Assembly (NCBI RefSeq): GCF_000515415.1
Contig: NZ_KI911783.1
Span: 2,842,392 to 2,906,391, forward strand
Length of the DNA stretch: 64,000 nt
Origin: Bradyrhizobium sp. WSM1417
Lineage (GTDB): Bacteria; Pseudomonadota; Alphaproteobacteria; Rhizobiales; Xanthobacteraceae
Direction: 5' to 3'
Below the pieces are notes generated by a model. That model worked only from the letters and a program-made list of their open reading frames with translations. It was not told the origin of the DNA and did not search any database. This document shows positions 26,418 through 34,834 of the stretch, one piece after another (position 1 is the first letter of the stretch; the number at the start of each line of letters is the position of its first letter). The position numbers and the translations under genes are program-made.

Positions 26418-26438
26418 AGGCCGCCTGAAGGCGGCCCC
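26418..26438 (-). terminator. Rho-independent terminator
   Basis: GGCCGCC TTCA GGCGGCC stem read on the minus strand, followed by TCTTTGTTT. It ends the gene at 26476. A degenerate copy (GGCCGC / GCGGCC) is at 36130-36150. Confidence 0.75.
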
Positions 26439-26475
26439 GTTAGTTCAATGTGACGCTGACAGAAACGTGCTCAAA

Positions 26476-26658
26476 CTAGCTGCGCGGCACGTGCCGCGCT
26501 AGCTCCGGGTAAAAATAGATACGCGATAAAACGTGCCAGCCCCGGTGCCCGGAGCATGCCATGGTGACTTGGCGCTGCCTAGCCAAATCTGACAAACCTT
26601 CGGGATAATGTTGCAATTCTTGTTCTATGTTAGCTTTGGTCCAGCGGGAACGCAGCCC
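26476..26658 (-). CDS. Hypothetical protein
   Basis: A 60-residue frame, MGLRSRWTKANIEQELQHYP then EGLSDLARQRQVTMACSGHR and GWHVLSRIYFYPELARHVP. Composition is protein-like and a terminator follows the stop by 38 bases, which supports a real gene. No ribosome-binding site is obvious at this ATG or at one 25 codons upstream. A degenerate copy with stops lies at about 36190-36370. Function unknown. Confidence 0.45.
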   Translation of the reverse strand, partial: GLRSRWTKANIEQELQHYPEGLSDLARQRQVTMACSGHRGWHVLSRIYFYPELARHVPRS

Positions 26659-26733
26659 CATTTGCTTGTAACCGTTGTCCGGCCGGCCCCGCTGAAAAAA
26701 TGTTAGCGGTGTGGACACAGTTGGTCTGGGCAA

Positions 26734-27124
26734 CGGGCCCGGCAGCGGTCTGGAGGGAGTGGCGATAGTCGGGGGCCGCCCTGCCAGCGGGGCTGGCGTC
26801 TAAACAATGGTGAGATCGAGGTCATCGTTCCTACGGACCGCCACGTAGTCGCGGTAAGGCCGCATACCATCCGGCTGCCTCCGAGGCGGAAACCGACCGA
26901 GGTGGGGTGATGTGGTCTGAAATCTTCATCTCGGCGAGTGACACAATAGCATCTCGGACCGATGCGTTCAGGATCGCGATGCGCGAAGAGGACAGGGCTG
27001 CCGCTGCATGAGTTTTGGCAGGCATAAGATACCGGAAGGTTGCGCTGGTGGATCAGTTTAATCGCTGGCGCTCGCGGATTTGATGCCCCAGGCGATTTAT
27101 AGCGCCTCGACAGCTTGGCTAATG
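26734..27124. other. Mixed-frame, probably decayed coding DNA
   Basis: Minus-strand fragments such as MRPYRDYVAVRRNDDLDLTI (ending near 26804) look protein-like but have no complete frame. I call no gene here. Confidence 0.35.
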
Positions 27125-27406
27125 TCAAAAACCCTTCATTTTGAAAACTAGATGTATGTCTTTCAAAATTTCCTTGATTACCCGGCAAGCCTCGTCCAGG
27201 TCGGGAGGCCTGATGTCTGTCATTTTTTCGGGATAGCGTAAAACGAAATCTTTGTGCAACGGTGTTAGAAACTCGATAAATTTGATCCTGGCCCGGCTGA
27301 ACATAAGACCGAAGGTAGCGCAGGGCTTCATTGCTCGAAGAAGATCGTGGCTTTTATAATCGCCGGGGTGCTGGTGTTGATGCGCGATGAGGTATGCCGC
27401 AAGCAT
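27125..27406 (-). CDS. Hypothetical helical protein
   Basis: A 93-residue frame: MLAAYLIAHQHQHPGDYKSH, then SRARIKFIEFLTPLHKDFVL and DLDEACRVIKEILKDIHLVF. Strong alternation of charged and hydrophobic residues suggests a compact helical fold. A GGAC lies about 8 bases before the ATG. No signal peptide, and two Cys without spacing typical for metal binding. Codon use is AT-richer than the neighbours, which may indicate foreign origin. No family recognised. Confidence 0.5.
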   Translation of the reverse strand: MLAAYLIAHQHQHPGDYKSHDLLRAMKPCATFGLMFSRARIKFIEFLTPLHKDFVLRYPEKMTDIRPPDLDEACRVIKEILKDIHLVFKMKGF

Positions 27407-27475
27407 GTCGCGTGTCCAAGCATACCGATCACATGAGGAGCGTAGCGCGAGGGGTGAGGCTAGAAGTTGGCTGTT

Positions 27476-27637
27476 TTATCTTTTCAAAATGAGTCCCATT
27501 GCGCGCGCCATTCGCCTCACTGATCCGGTGTGCCGACCCAGCGCCGCCGCTATCTCCGACACGACACGACGCCGCGCCAGCCAAGCGAGCCGCTTTCGTT
27601 CAGCCTGCGTCCATTCCTTTGGCTTAGACGATTTCAT
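27476..27637 (-). CDS. Small HTH (SANT/Myb-like) DNA-binding protein
   Basis: A 53-residue protein, MKSSKPKEWTQAERKRLAWL then ARRRVVSEIAAALGRHTGSV and RRMARAMGLILKR. The Trp-x3-ER-x2-L start, EIAAALGRHTGSV turn and RRMA recognition helix make up a homeodomain/SANT-like helix-turn-helix. Similar stand-alone proteins of about 55 residues occur in many Bradyrhizobium genomes, often near mobile DNA. The frame is open far upstream (to 27940) but the added sequence is not protein-like, so the ATG at 27637 is preferred, although no clear ribosome-binding site precedes it. Confidence 0.65.
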   Translation of the reverse strand: MKSSKPKEWTQAERKRLAWLARRRVVSEIAAALGRHTGSVRRMARAMGLILKR

Positions 27638-27943
27638 TTCGATATGGTCGAATGATCTCGATGCGACCGACATTGGGAAATCTACGGGTAGCGGCGAGAT
27701 CAAGGCACGGCGGGGCGCTCCGAACGAAGATAAGATTGAATTCACGGCAGTCGGTGCTGTGGCGGCGCCCCTACCGCCGGCAGGCTGCCCGGGCACCCGG
27801 TAGTGCCGTTGATTTATCGCAAGACAGCGCGGGTCGAGCGGCGGCAAACTTAGCTTGTAGCCGAACAGCTTGCCGACGATGTTGCTCAGGCTATGGGCCC
27901 GGCTTCTACACACCGGTCCCTTCTTTTTTGCGCCAATCAATTC
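27638..27943. other. Region upstream of the HTH gene
   Basis: An open minus-strand frame runs through, continuous with the HTH gene, but its composition is not protein-like. No other gene seen. Confidence 0.35.
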
Positions 27944-28033
27944 CTAGCTTACGATCAGCCACGTCAGCCCGGCGATCGTGCCGTAAAAGCCCGCGAGTGC
28001 AACAAGTACGAAAGCTCGCTCGATTTTGTCCAT
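27944..28033 (-). CDS. 29-residue membrane microprotein
   Basis: The frame encodes MDKIERAFVLVALAGFYGTI and then AGLTWLIVS. A charged N-terminus (DKIER) precedes one hydrophobic helix of about 22 residues with a Gly-rich face. A GGGGG box 7 bases before the ATG supports initiation. The topology is likely N-in, single pass. It resembles in size and layout the microprotein at 3223-3315. The partner is unknown. Confidence 0.55.
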   Translation of the reverse strand: MDKIERAFVLVALAGFYGTIAGLTWLIVS

Positions 28034-28362
28034 TGAATTTCCCCCGCAAGAAAGCCAATCGGAAAAGACGAAGGTTACTCCCGCTCAGGTTCGGTTCAAG
28101 CGCTCTTGTCAAGTTACGGCAACCACAGGGCTGTGGATAACGGGGAAAATGCGACGCCGTTGTTGGTAAGCACGCGCGGCGCCGACTACGGCGCGCGCCG
28201 ATTTGTCACTGCATCAAAGTTTCGCTGTTGCGCCGGTGGCGTCAAAGACAATCCTGAGCAGCACTTCACAGAATAGTATCACGGTCGGTGCGTAGTTTAC
28301 GTTGCGGTGCCGGCAACTGGCATGGGAGGCGCAAGTATTCACTTTCGTATGTATTGAACCCC

Positions 28363-28395
28363 GGAAGGCCGCCCATGGCTGACGTCAGCGGCCTT
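28363..28395 (+). terminator. Possible terminator hairpin
   Basis: AAGGCCGC at 28366-28373 pairs with GCGGCCTT at 28388-28395, followed by TGTTTT. It overlaps the 3' end of the minus-strand gene at 28385 and may work on either strand. Confidence 0.45.
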
Positions 28396-28609
28396 TGTTT
28401 TGTCCCGGGTCCTGCCGGACCCATTTCCGGGCCATGACCACAAAGCTCCCGTCCGGATTGGCCTTGATCTGAAACTCTCCGCCATAGACTTGGCGCATGC
28501 CCTCGGCGATCAGAAGTGCGCTTTCGAGTGGGCTCAGTCCTCTGCAGGTCTCGGTGAGCCCTTCAGCGAGCTGTGGATCTGTGTCCTGTTCAGAGCGCTT
28601 GCGTGCCAT
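28385..28609 (-). CDS. Conserved hypothetical protein
   Basis: A 74-residue soluble protein, MARKRSEQDTDPQLAEGLTE, ESALLIAEGMRQVYGGEFQI, KANPDGSFVVMARKW. A basic start and acidic helix lead into a beta hairpin (GEFQIKANPDGSFVVMARK). A weak AAAGA box precedes the ATG. The pattern is that of small rhizobial orphan proteins; I cannot assign a function. A hairpin at its 3' end may terminate it. Confidence 0.6.
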   Translation of the reverse strand: MARKRSEQDTDPQLAEGLTETCRGLSPLESALLIAEGMRQVYGGEFQIKANPDGSFVVMARKWVRQDPGQNKGR

Positions 28610-28939
28610 CGTGATCTTTCGCGAGAGCGGGCCCCAGCTCTGGGGGCTAGGGGGATTGCGAGCTGGGGCCGCGCCTGGAGATATCAGGAAAACCTGGCAA
28701 TTGCAGTAACGTTCCTAACGAAAAGTCTCTCAATTGAGCGGGTCCATGACTCGCGAGAACAGCTCCTTAGGCTGTTGGCACGTGCCGTGGGACGCATTGA
28801 GGCGCGAGTGATACCTCTAGAGCCGCACCGTGGCACCTGCGCTGTCACACTTCAGGCGAGAGGGCCACCGTTCTGCAACAGTGGCCCCCGCGGGGTTTGC
28901 AATGACGCTCCTTATGACGCCCTTTAAGCTTAAGTCCAC

Positions 28940-29674
28940 TTACACGAGGCGGAACGCCGCATGCTGGTTGCGCCGACGATAGGCCAAGCAACCAACGCTG
29001 AAGAACCCCAAGACCATCATCGCCCAGGTCGCGGGTTCAGGCACGGCAGAGATGTTGGCCGCTTGGATCACTTCCAGACCGCCGGATGCGTTCGCAAAGG
29101 TCGCGCCAATTGTAAAGACCTCGGCGCCCGCGTTGTTGGCAATCGTGTTGTTAAGTTGGATTTGTTCGGCCGGCGAGAGTCCGAAGATCAACCCCGAACC
29201 GCCGACTCCGCCTGCTTGCTGCAGAAGGGTTTGATTAAGGGGGGTACTGTGCTGTTCAAGCAGAGTCCCGCTTGAACTGAAAACGTTCAGCGTGATCGTA
29301 TTGGCAAGGCTGGCGTAGGTCGCCAGCGTGCTGTTCGCAGTCGTGACCGATGGAGGACTTTCGGATCCCGGCTCTGACAAGTTCACGATCAGCCCTAGCT
29401 GGCTCGCGCTAGTAATGCCGAGGTCAGCCAAGGTGAAGGTGGTGGACTGAGACGCACCGGTCTTGGCATTCCCGAAGGTCGTGCCATTGAAAAGGACGCC
29501 TCCGCTTTCCGTAGTCGATCGCCCTGGCGACTGAAGGGTCAAAGCCGTCGTAGTAGCACCTATGCCTTGACCACTCAGGTCGGCCGCGGAGATTAGTACA
29601 AGCTCGGCGCTTGCAGGCGTAGTAGCTAGGCCTGCAGCGAGAGCTGCTGCCGCAAGTAAGATGGATTGTCTCAT
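28940..29674 (-). CDS. PEP-CTERM sorted secreted protein
   Basis: A 244-residue exported protein. The ATG at 29674 has AAAGGGA upstream and begins a signal peptide ([20 protein letters not shown], cleavage near ASAE). The body has a repetitive Thr/Ser/Gly beta composition: [53 protein letters not shown]. The C-terminus carries [10 protein letters not shown], a hydrophobic helix containing FFSVGCLAY, and an RRRNQ tail. The Cys within the helix is shared with its decayed copy at 36497-37283. A variant of the palindrome seen upstream of the LuxR-fusion gene lies at 29775-29792, about 100 bases upstream. Confidence 0.92.
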   Translation of the reverse strand: MRQSILLAAAALAAGLATTPASAELVLISAADLSGQGIGATTTALTLQSPGRSTTESGGVLFNGTTFGNAKTGASQSTTFTLADLGITSASQLGLIVNLSEPGSESPPSVTTANSTLATYASLANTITLNVFSSSGTLLEQHSTPLNQTLLQQAGGVGGSGLIFGLSPAEQIQLNNTIANNAGAEVFTIGATFANASGGLEVIQAANISAVPEPATWAMMVLGFFSVGCLAYRRRNQHAAFRLV

Positions 29675-29719
29675 AGCCAGTCCCTTTCGACACAACGCAC
29701 CCGCCCCAGTCAGCAAGCT

Positions 29720-30280
29720 GCCTTATGCCGTTTGTTCCCGCTCTATCCCCGGTTAACGATTTCAGAAAAAGCTTCTATTCCAAAGGTAATAGTAAGATGT
29801 TTGCCGAAAAATCCCGACAGGTGTTAGCCGACTGAGACGCCCAAACCTAGCGCGCGCACGCCACCCCTCCGCAGATAGAACCAAGGCCTGTCCGAAAGCT
29901 GCTAGGGGCATGACGCAAACCGGCCGCATCAGGGAATACTGCCGCGGCCCTGCGTGTGGTCAAATGAGCCCGGGTGAATTGATCTAAGCGAATATTTGGC
30001 CAGCCCCGGTGAGATGATCGTACTGCAGCATCTCAGGCTTGTCGGCAGAAGGCTGTTCGTCAGACGGCGAGCGCGTCGAGAATGCAGCTCGCATGCGGCC
30101 CTGAAATAGCCAGGTGAGATTAAGGTAAGAGATCAAGGTTAGTGCGCGGGCTGAGCAACTTCCGGCTCTGAAAGCCGTTCAGGCGGAAGGGGTCGCGCCG
30201 CCGCGTTAGCTCGGTGCGTCGGCAAGCTCGCGAACAGGGCCTACTGTTTTACAAGAGCTAGGCCGGGAGGATTTTTCCTG
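29720..30280. other. Intergenic region
   Basis: It holds the upstream region of the PEP-CTERM gene, including the palindrome at 29775-29792. I see no gene in the rest. Confidence 0.4.
29775..29792 (-). promoter_or_regulatory. Palindromic element, variant of the LuxR-fusion gene motif
   Basis: Read on the minus strand it is CTATTACCTTTGGAATAG: arms CTATT / AATAG around ACC-N4-G. The longer sites at 30990 and 39323 share the ACC-N4-G core with CTATAT / ATATAG arms. It lies about 100 bases upstream of the PEP-CTERM start. The copy before the decayed gene (37383-37400) is degenerate. Confidence 0.4.
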
Positions 30281-30445
30281 ATGGGAGATCACCACGATAT
30301 TTTGGCATTTCAACGGAAGCTGGCGCACTGTCGCGAGCTGATCAAAGAGTTTCCCGACGGCCCAACGGCGAAGCACATCCGAGAGCTTGAGGAGGAACTG
30401 AGATCGGCGCCAGCAGCCGAACTACATGATCTCAAGCGGCAGTAA
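30281..30445 (+). CDS. Small helical hypothetical protein
   Basis: A 54-residue protein: MGDHHDILAFQRKLAHCREL, then IKEFPDGPTAKHIRELEEEL and RSAPAAELHDLKRQ. GGGAGG lies about 10 bases before the ATG. It is helical with a conserved-looking FPDGPTAKHIRELEEEL motif, which resembles short rhizobial proteins of unknown function. No membrane segment. It stands alone. Confidence 0.62.
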   Translation: MGDHHDILAFQRKLAHCRELIKEFPDGPTAKHIRELEEELRSAPAAELHDLKRQ

Positions 30446-30532
30446 GCGCCGAGCCAAATCGCAGTGGCCAATCGGTCAAACTTGATAGCTGCACGTCGCT
30501 TTTGTCAGAAATTGGGAGCAATTCCCTAGGTT

Positions 30533-30739
30533 TCAGGATTCATATTGATGCTCGCTGCCGTTCCTCATGGCAAGCACAGCTCGCAACGCAAGATTTTGGC
30601 TTACCTTATCGATCGACCCGAGAGATGGAGAGAGGAAGCGGTGGCCCCTTCGAATGGCCGCCGCATCGAACTGCACCGACAGCACGGCCAGCGTCAACTT
30701 CATCTCGTTTAGCTTTTGCGATCGATCGTCCTGATCCAT
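30533..30739 (-). CDS. Hypothetical protein
   Basis: A 68-residue frame: MDQDDRSQKLNEMKLTLAVL, then SVQFDAAAIRRGHRFLSPSL and VSQNLALRAVLAMRNGSEHQ. AGGACG lies about 9 bases before the ATG, a usable ribosome-binding site. The first half is an amphipathic helix. No motif recognised. It is divergent from the LuxR-fusion gene region. Confidence 0.42.
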   Translation of the reverse strand: MDQDDRSQKLNEMKLTLAVLSVQFDAAAIRRGHRFLSPSLGSIDKVSQNLALRAVLAMRNGSEHQYES

Positions 30740-30989
30740 AGAGGACGTCCTAACGTCAATTTGACGTACAGTTCAGATCCGCCTACGCGGTCACTTCGCG
30801 GATTTGGACCTCGCGAATGCTCATTCCTGAATCCAACAACTCTATTAGCCAGCGTGGCCGCTTGCCTCGGCCATCGCTCCGTTGAACCAGACGGAAGCGG
30901 CCATTGCTATTAATGGTTAAGGAGATCTAATTTGTTCGGTCTCTATTCTTGCTTATTAAAATGCTTTTAATAGAGTGACCCGGCCTCGG

Positions 30990-31009
30990 CTATATACCTG
31001 AGGATATAG
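30990..31009 (+). promoter_or_regulatory. 20-bp palindromic element before LuxR-fusion gene
   Basis: CTATATACCTGAGGATATAG: arms CTATAT / ATATAG separated by 8 bases. It ends 22 bases before the ATG at 31032, so it lies in the promoter or 5' leader. The site at 39323-39342 matches at 17 of 20 positions and differs only in the four central bases. The layout suits a dimeric regulator; autoregulation by the LuxR-type product is an inference. Confidence 0.5.
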
Positions 31010-31031
31010 ACCCGGGGTGAGGGTTTAGCCG

Positions 31032-33803
31032 ATGCTCAGAAATTGCCCAGACGATGAACCGTACGCTCGCTGCATCCGGCTGGTGATCGCTGAACGGCTG
31101 CCGATCCTTTTGCAGGGGCTAACCTCCGTATTTTCAACCCAGAGCGATTTTGAGATTATCGCGTCGTGTAGCGATGCGACAGCCTTGCTTGAAGCGGTCC
31201 AGACGTTCTCGCCCGATATCGCGCTTATTTCCGATTCCTTGCCCCGGCCGACCCTTTCCGCGATCCTCACTATTGTTAAAGCTGAGAAGTTACCCACCCG
31301 GCTGGTGTTGTTTACCGAGCATGAACACGACGAACTCACATCGGCGATTGCGGCTGGCGATTGCGGTGCAATTTCTAAATTGGTGTCCTCTGATACTCTA
31401 CTGGGACTTTTGAGGTCGATAGCTGAGCGGTCTGCGCCGCCGGAAGGATCCCAATCGCCAGTTGAACATGAGTCCGACAGCGTCAAACTGGAAAAAGTGC
31501 TGGGACTACTAACTCAGCGGGAGCGGCAAATTGTACAGCTCGTGTCGGACGGACTGTCGAACAAGGAGATTGCTCGTCAATTAAACTTGTCTCTCGGCAC
31601 AATCAAAGTGCATCTCCATAACATATTTCAGAAGCTCGCAATAAATAACAGGACCATGCTCGCCACCCTTGCAGTATCGCAACGGTCGGCCGGTCTCGGT
31701 ACGCTGTTGCTCACCGCATATGCGTTCGCAATGCTGGACGACGTCAAAGCATCGGACAATGACTCCTTCGATGAGGACGACAGCACTCGGTCTAACGGCG
31801 GCCCCGACCACTTGGGATTTACGCCAAGGAGATCAGGCGTGCCGAACACCGTCGAAGAGAACAACAAGATCACGGCTTCGGCAGTTTTTGATAGCAAGGC
31901 CGGGGTAAGAACGTCTCCAGCGATCTCAGGCTCGCTTGAGGCAGGTCACCCAATCATTCTGTCTGCTTCCGCTAGAAGCGAGGCCCCGCCTGGATCGGGC
32001 AGTCTCCAGCCTCCTAGTTCTTCACCATTGCTACCGATGGCAAATTACCAAATCGGTGCAGTGGCGCAACAGCAATTCCCTGTGCCCCCGCTTAGTGCGA
32101 ACCAGATGAAGGGCGCTAGTTATGGCATTTTTACCGCCTTGGCGGGTGCGTGGATATTCGCACTTGAAAGCTCGCGTGCTGTAGCACAATCACTCGGCAC
32201 GGGAGAAGAACAGTCCGACGATCTGATTGTCGCCATCAATCACACCGCAACAAAACCGGGATCGACAACGGGCCATCGCGAGTTCACGTCGGGGGCGGGC
32301 ACGATCAACCTGACAGCATTCGGCTCCTTGGCGTTGCTGCAGATGAGGTCGGCTAGCCAGTCAGTGCCGCCCCACACCCTCGCATGGATCTATAACTCCG
32401 CGACCGACGAAACGATCGTTTACGTGAATCAAACGGATCGCAGCCTAGATGTTGGTGATGCTAGTCTGCTGGAGATTCATGTTCGAGGATTTGTTTCGGC
32501 CGAGACCTTACATTCCATGTTCGGGTCGCAGGCCGCACTGGCTGCCGCTGCGAGTTTAGAGAACACGGATGCTGTAGGTATCACCGACAAAGATGTTTCT
32601 CTGACGACTGACGCTGCGGATCCCTTTTTTCAATCTGATGCGGAAGAGGGCGCAAGCGGGTCGGCTCATCTCTGGACCATGCCGGCGGACAATGGCTTTG
32701 GCTTACATTTTGAACGCGCCCGGATCGGCGCCAACATTTCGTCGAGGAGCACCAGTGCAAGCGGCGATTTGCCTAATTCAACGCAAGAGACCAACGACCG
32801 GGTTAGCACCTCAGTCAGCGTTTCACCGATCGTGCTCGCTGGTATCAAAGCAACAAACACTTTCGACGAGATCATCACATCAAAAAAGGAAGCCCTCGAT
32901 AGAAGTAGCGGCGGTTTACCGACTGAGCATGACAAAGTAGCGTCAAACTCTGGACCTGAGTTTTCGGAGTTTGCCATGCTTGGAGCGGCAGCCGAACCAG
33001 CTGCCGCGCCAGGCAACAGCGGAGCTCATTCAAACGCGCAGCACGCTTCCGAGACGACTACCGAGGTGGCTGCGGCAGCCGGCCCGGCCGAACCAGCTGC
33101 CGCGCCGGGCAACAGCGGAGCTCATTCAAACCCGCAGCACGCTTCCGAGGCGATCTCCGAGGTGGCTGCGGCAGCCGGCCCGGCCGAACCAGCTGCCGCG
33201 CCAGGCAACAGCGGAGCTCATTCAAACGCGCAGCACGCTTCCGAGGCGACCTCCGAGGTGGCTGCGGCAGCCGGCCCGGCCGAACCAGCTGCCGCGCCAG
33301 GCAACAGCGGAGCTCATTCAAACGCGCAGCACGCTTCCGAGGCGACCTCCGAGGTGGCTGCGGCAGGCGAGCCGGCAAGCGCCGCAATACCGATTTTTGC
33401 CTCGGGCTCCGTCAGCTCGGAGACAGCCGTCGATGCAATCGCCACGAGCCCGGACTTCAACAATGGCGCGGGCCACGCGGGCCAAGGCATCTCGACACCC
33501 ATTCCGAAGTTGACAACCAGCGATTTATCGGATCCCGGTGGCCCTGCTGCAACCAGCTCTGAGATCGGCGGCGTCGACAGAGAACAGGCGTTCCACTTCG
33601 ACAGCTTTGCTAGCGCTTCCAATGTCGAAGCCCATCCCAAGCTCGAGGCACTCAACGATGTGCCCGTTCAGTTCGTTCCCCACTTCGAATTAAGGGCCAT
33701 CCTCAAAGGAGGGGAACCTCCCTTGGTGGATCACGCAATTGATCACAGGAGCGATGCATTGCATCATGCTATGGTAAGTTCGCACAACGATCTCATAGTT
33801 TGA
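31032..33803 (+). CDS. Pseudo-receiver/LuxR HTH fused to adhesin-like extension
   Basis: A 923-residue protein. Residues 15-130 follow the receiver fold of NarL-type response regulators, but the phospho-acceptor is missing: PDIALISDSLP has Ser67 where the Asp is expected, while Lys116 (GAISK) remains. Residues 157-213 are a canonical LuxR HTH (LTQRERQIVQLVSDGLSNKE, NLSLGTIKVHLHNIFQKLAI). Family members normally end there. Here about 700 residues follow: an acidic, disordered part; a hydrophobic segment near 361-380 that may cross the membrane; a domain at about 415-495 (GTINLTAF...ETIVYVNQTDRSLDVGD) resembling parts of large RTX adhesins; and four 32-residue repeats at about 653-780. A GAGGG box lies 8 bases before the ATG. 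Confidence 0.85.
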   Translation: MLRNCPDDEPYARCIRLVIAERLPILLQGLTSVFSTQSDFEIIASCSDATALLEAVQTFSPDIALISDSLPRPTLSAILTIVKAEKLPTRLVLFTEHEHDELTSAIAAGDCGAISKLVSSDTLLGLLRSIAERSAPPEGSQSPVEHESDSVKLEKVLGLLTQRERQIVQLVSDGLSNKEIARQLNLSLGTIKVHLHNIFQKLAINNRTMLATLAVSQRSAGLGTLLLTAYAFAMLDDVKASDNDSFDEDDSTRSNGGPDHLGFTPRRSGVPNTVEENNKITASAVFDSKAGVRTSPAISGSLEAGHPIILSASARSEAPPGSGSLQPPSSSPLLPMANYQIGAVAQQQFPVPPLSANQMKGASYGIFTALAGAWIFALESSRAVAQSLGTGEEQSDDLIVAINHTATKPGSTTGHREFTSGAGTINLTAFGSLALLQMRSASQSVPPHTLAWIYNSATDETIVYVNQTDRSLDVGDASLLEIHVRGFVSAETLHSMFGSQAALAAAASLENTDAVGITDKDVSLTTDAADPFFQSDAEEGASGSAHLWTMPADNGFGLHFERARIGANISSRSTSASGDLPNSTQETNDRVSTSVSVSPIVLAGIKATNTFDEIITSKKEALDRSSGGLPTEHDKVASNSGPEFSEFAMLGAAAEPAAAPGNSGAHSNAQHASETTTEVAAAAGPAEPAAAPGNSGAHSNPQHASEAISEVAAAAGPAEPAAAPGNSGAHSNAQHASEATSEVAAAAGPAEPAAAPGNSGAHSNAQHASEATSEVAAAGEPASAAIPIFASGSVSSETAVDAIATSPDFNNGAGHAGQGISTPIPKLTTSDLSDPGGPAATSSEIGGVDREQAFHFDSFASASNVEAHPKLEALNDVPVQFVPHFELRAILKGGEPPLVDHAIDHRSDALHHAMVSSHNDLIV
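32991..33374 (+). repeat. Four tandem 96-bp repeats
   Basis: Units start with GCCGAACCAGCTGCCGCGCC at 32991, 33087, 33183 and 33279. Each encodes 32 residues (EPAAAPGNSGAHSNAQHASE and an Ala-rich end). The copies are nearly identical, which suggests recent expansion. Confidence 0.92.
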
Positions 33804-33901
33804 TGATAGCTATTGTTGTCGCAATGGCAGCCTTCGCTGGTTCTCCTCTGGCCGCCGAAGACAGTGGAGATCGTCGGGCAAACGCTCCTACTGATCTTTA
33901 G
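33803..33901 (+). CDS. 32-residue secreted peptide, overlaps LuxR-fusion stop
   Basis: The ATG shares a base with the preceding TGA (TGATG), a layout typical of translational coupling. The peptide is MIAIVVAMAAFAGSPLAAED followed by SGDRRANAPTDL: a signal peptide with a likely cut after PLAA and a mature part of about a dozen charged residues. It could be an exported peptide that works with the fusion regulator, or the eroded head of a longer secreted protein. No independent ribosome-binding site. Confidence 0.38.
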   Translation: MIAIVVAMAAFAGSPLAAEDSGDRRANAPTDL

Positions 33902-34222
33902 GGGATGAAGCCGACGCCGCATCACTCGCATGCCCGAGCAGACGCAGAAGATAGCGCAGGTTCGTCCGATCTATCATTGAATAGCCTCGCCCCATTCGGG
34001 CGGCGGGGATCGTCCTTTGACACGCAACCGTGCGCGGCAGGATCATTGAGGTTGCAGCGGCATTGCGTCGCCCGGGCAGCAGAAGGCCGCGCGCATCTCG
34101 CCAGCGTGTGACGGGAAACCGTCGCGCAAGTTGCGGTTTTCGCGCCGTTTACGAGCAGGGCCGCACAACACTACGACCGGATAATCAAACTCGGGCGGTG
34201 GACAGGCTTATTCTAAGCCGCC
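33902..34222. other. Intergenic region
   Basis: I see no supported gene. A frame at 33905-34111 has no ribosome-binding site. Confidence 0.35.
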
Positions 34223-34336
34223 TTATGCAAGGCAGGAAACAATAGCCAAGACAACATCCGCGCCGAGGTCGCCAGAATACATCGAGAACAGTAATCCTGC
34301 ACCGAGAGCGACTGCAACCAGTTTGAGCATGATCAT
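34223..34336 (-). CDS. 37-residue membrane microprotein
   Basis: The frame encodes MIMLKLVAVALGAGLLFSMY, then SGDLGADVVLAIVSCLA. Two hydrophobic stretches flank SGDLGAD, so it may be a helical hairpin. A strong AGGGG box lies 8 bases before the ATG at 34336; a second ATG two codons later is equally possible. No family recognised. It is one of several well-initiated membrane microproteins in the window. Confidence 0.58.
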   Translation of the reverse strand: MIMLKLVAVALGAGLLFSMYSGDLGADVVLAIVSCLA

Positions 34337-34636
34337 TTGGAATCCCCTCTCACCACGGGTGCAACATACGCTCGGTCTGTTTCTGGCATGCTTCGAGGAA
34401 ACAATAGATCGTTTCGTTGACCCGACTGTTACCAAGGGCGTCCTAGCCGCTGGTCCAAGAGGGTGCGCAAATTTTAGGCACATTGCACCGGAGTCGCAAT
34501 TGACACCCGATATCGGGTTGTGCGTTTCAAGGACGCGGGTCCTTGTGCGTGACACCTAAGCCCGGCTTGCCTCGTGCCATCCATCCGCGCGGCCTCTGTC
34601 GTAAAGCGACAGGAGCCTTTTAGTTCGTCCAGGAAC
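34337..34636. other. Intergenic region
   Basis: It contains a small hairpin (CTGTCG / CGACAG, 34593-34612) between two minus-strand genes and no supported gene. Confidence 0.35.
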
Positions 34637-34834
34637 TTAGCCCGAGGGACGCCTGGCCGTTTTCTCTCGATGGAGGGCGAGCTCCGCTCTTGCGAGTGCC
34701 TGAGCCTTCTCTAGTGCCTCTGCCCCGGTCAACAGGTTCGGCGCGAGCCGCCGTCCGGGGATATTGTCCCAATAGAAGTAGACGCTGGGCGGTCCATCGG
34801 CGAAGCAGACTTCGTAGCTGCCGGTCTGGGGCAC
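34637..34834 (-). CDS. Conserved hypothetical protein
   Basis: A 65-residue protein with a GTG start, MPQTGSYEVCFADGPPSVYF then YWDNIPGRRLAPNLLTGAEA and LEKAQALARAELALHREK. The layout (beta hairpin with FADG..SVYFYWD, then LLTGAEALEKAQALAR helix) matches small rhizobial proteins I have seen, but not a named family. The ribosome-binding site is weak (GAAG). No signal peptide or membrane segment. Confidence 0.55.
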   Translation of the reverse strand: MPQTGSYEVCFADGPPSVYFYWDNIPGRRLAPNLLTGAEALEKAQALARAELALHREKTARRPSG

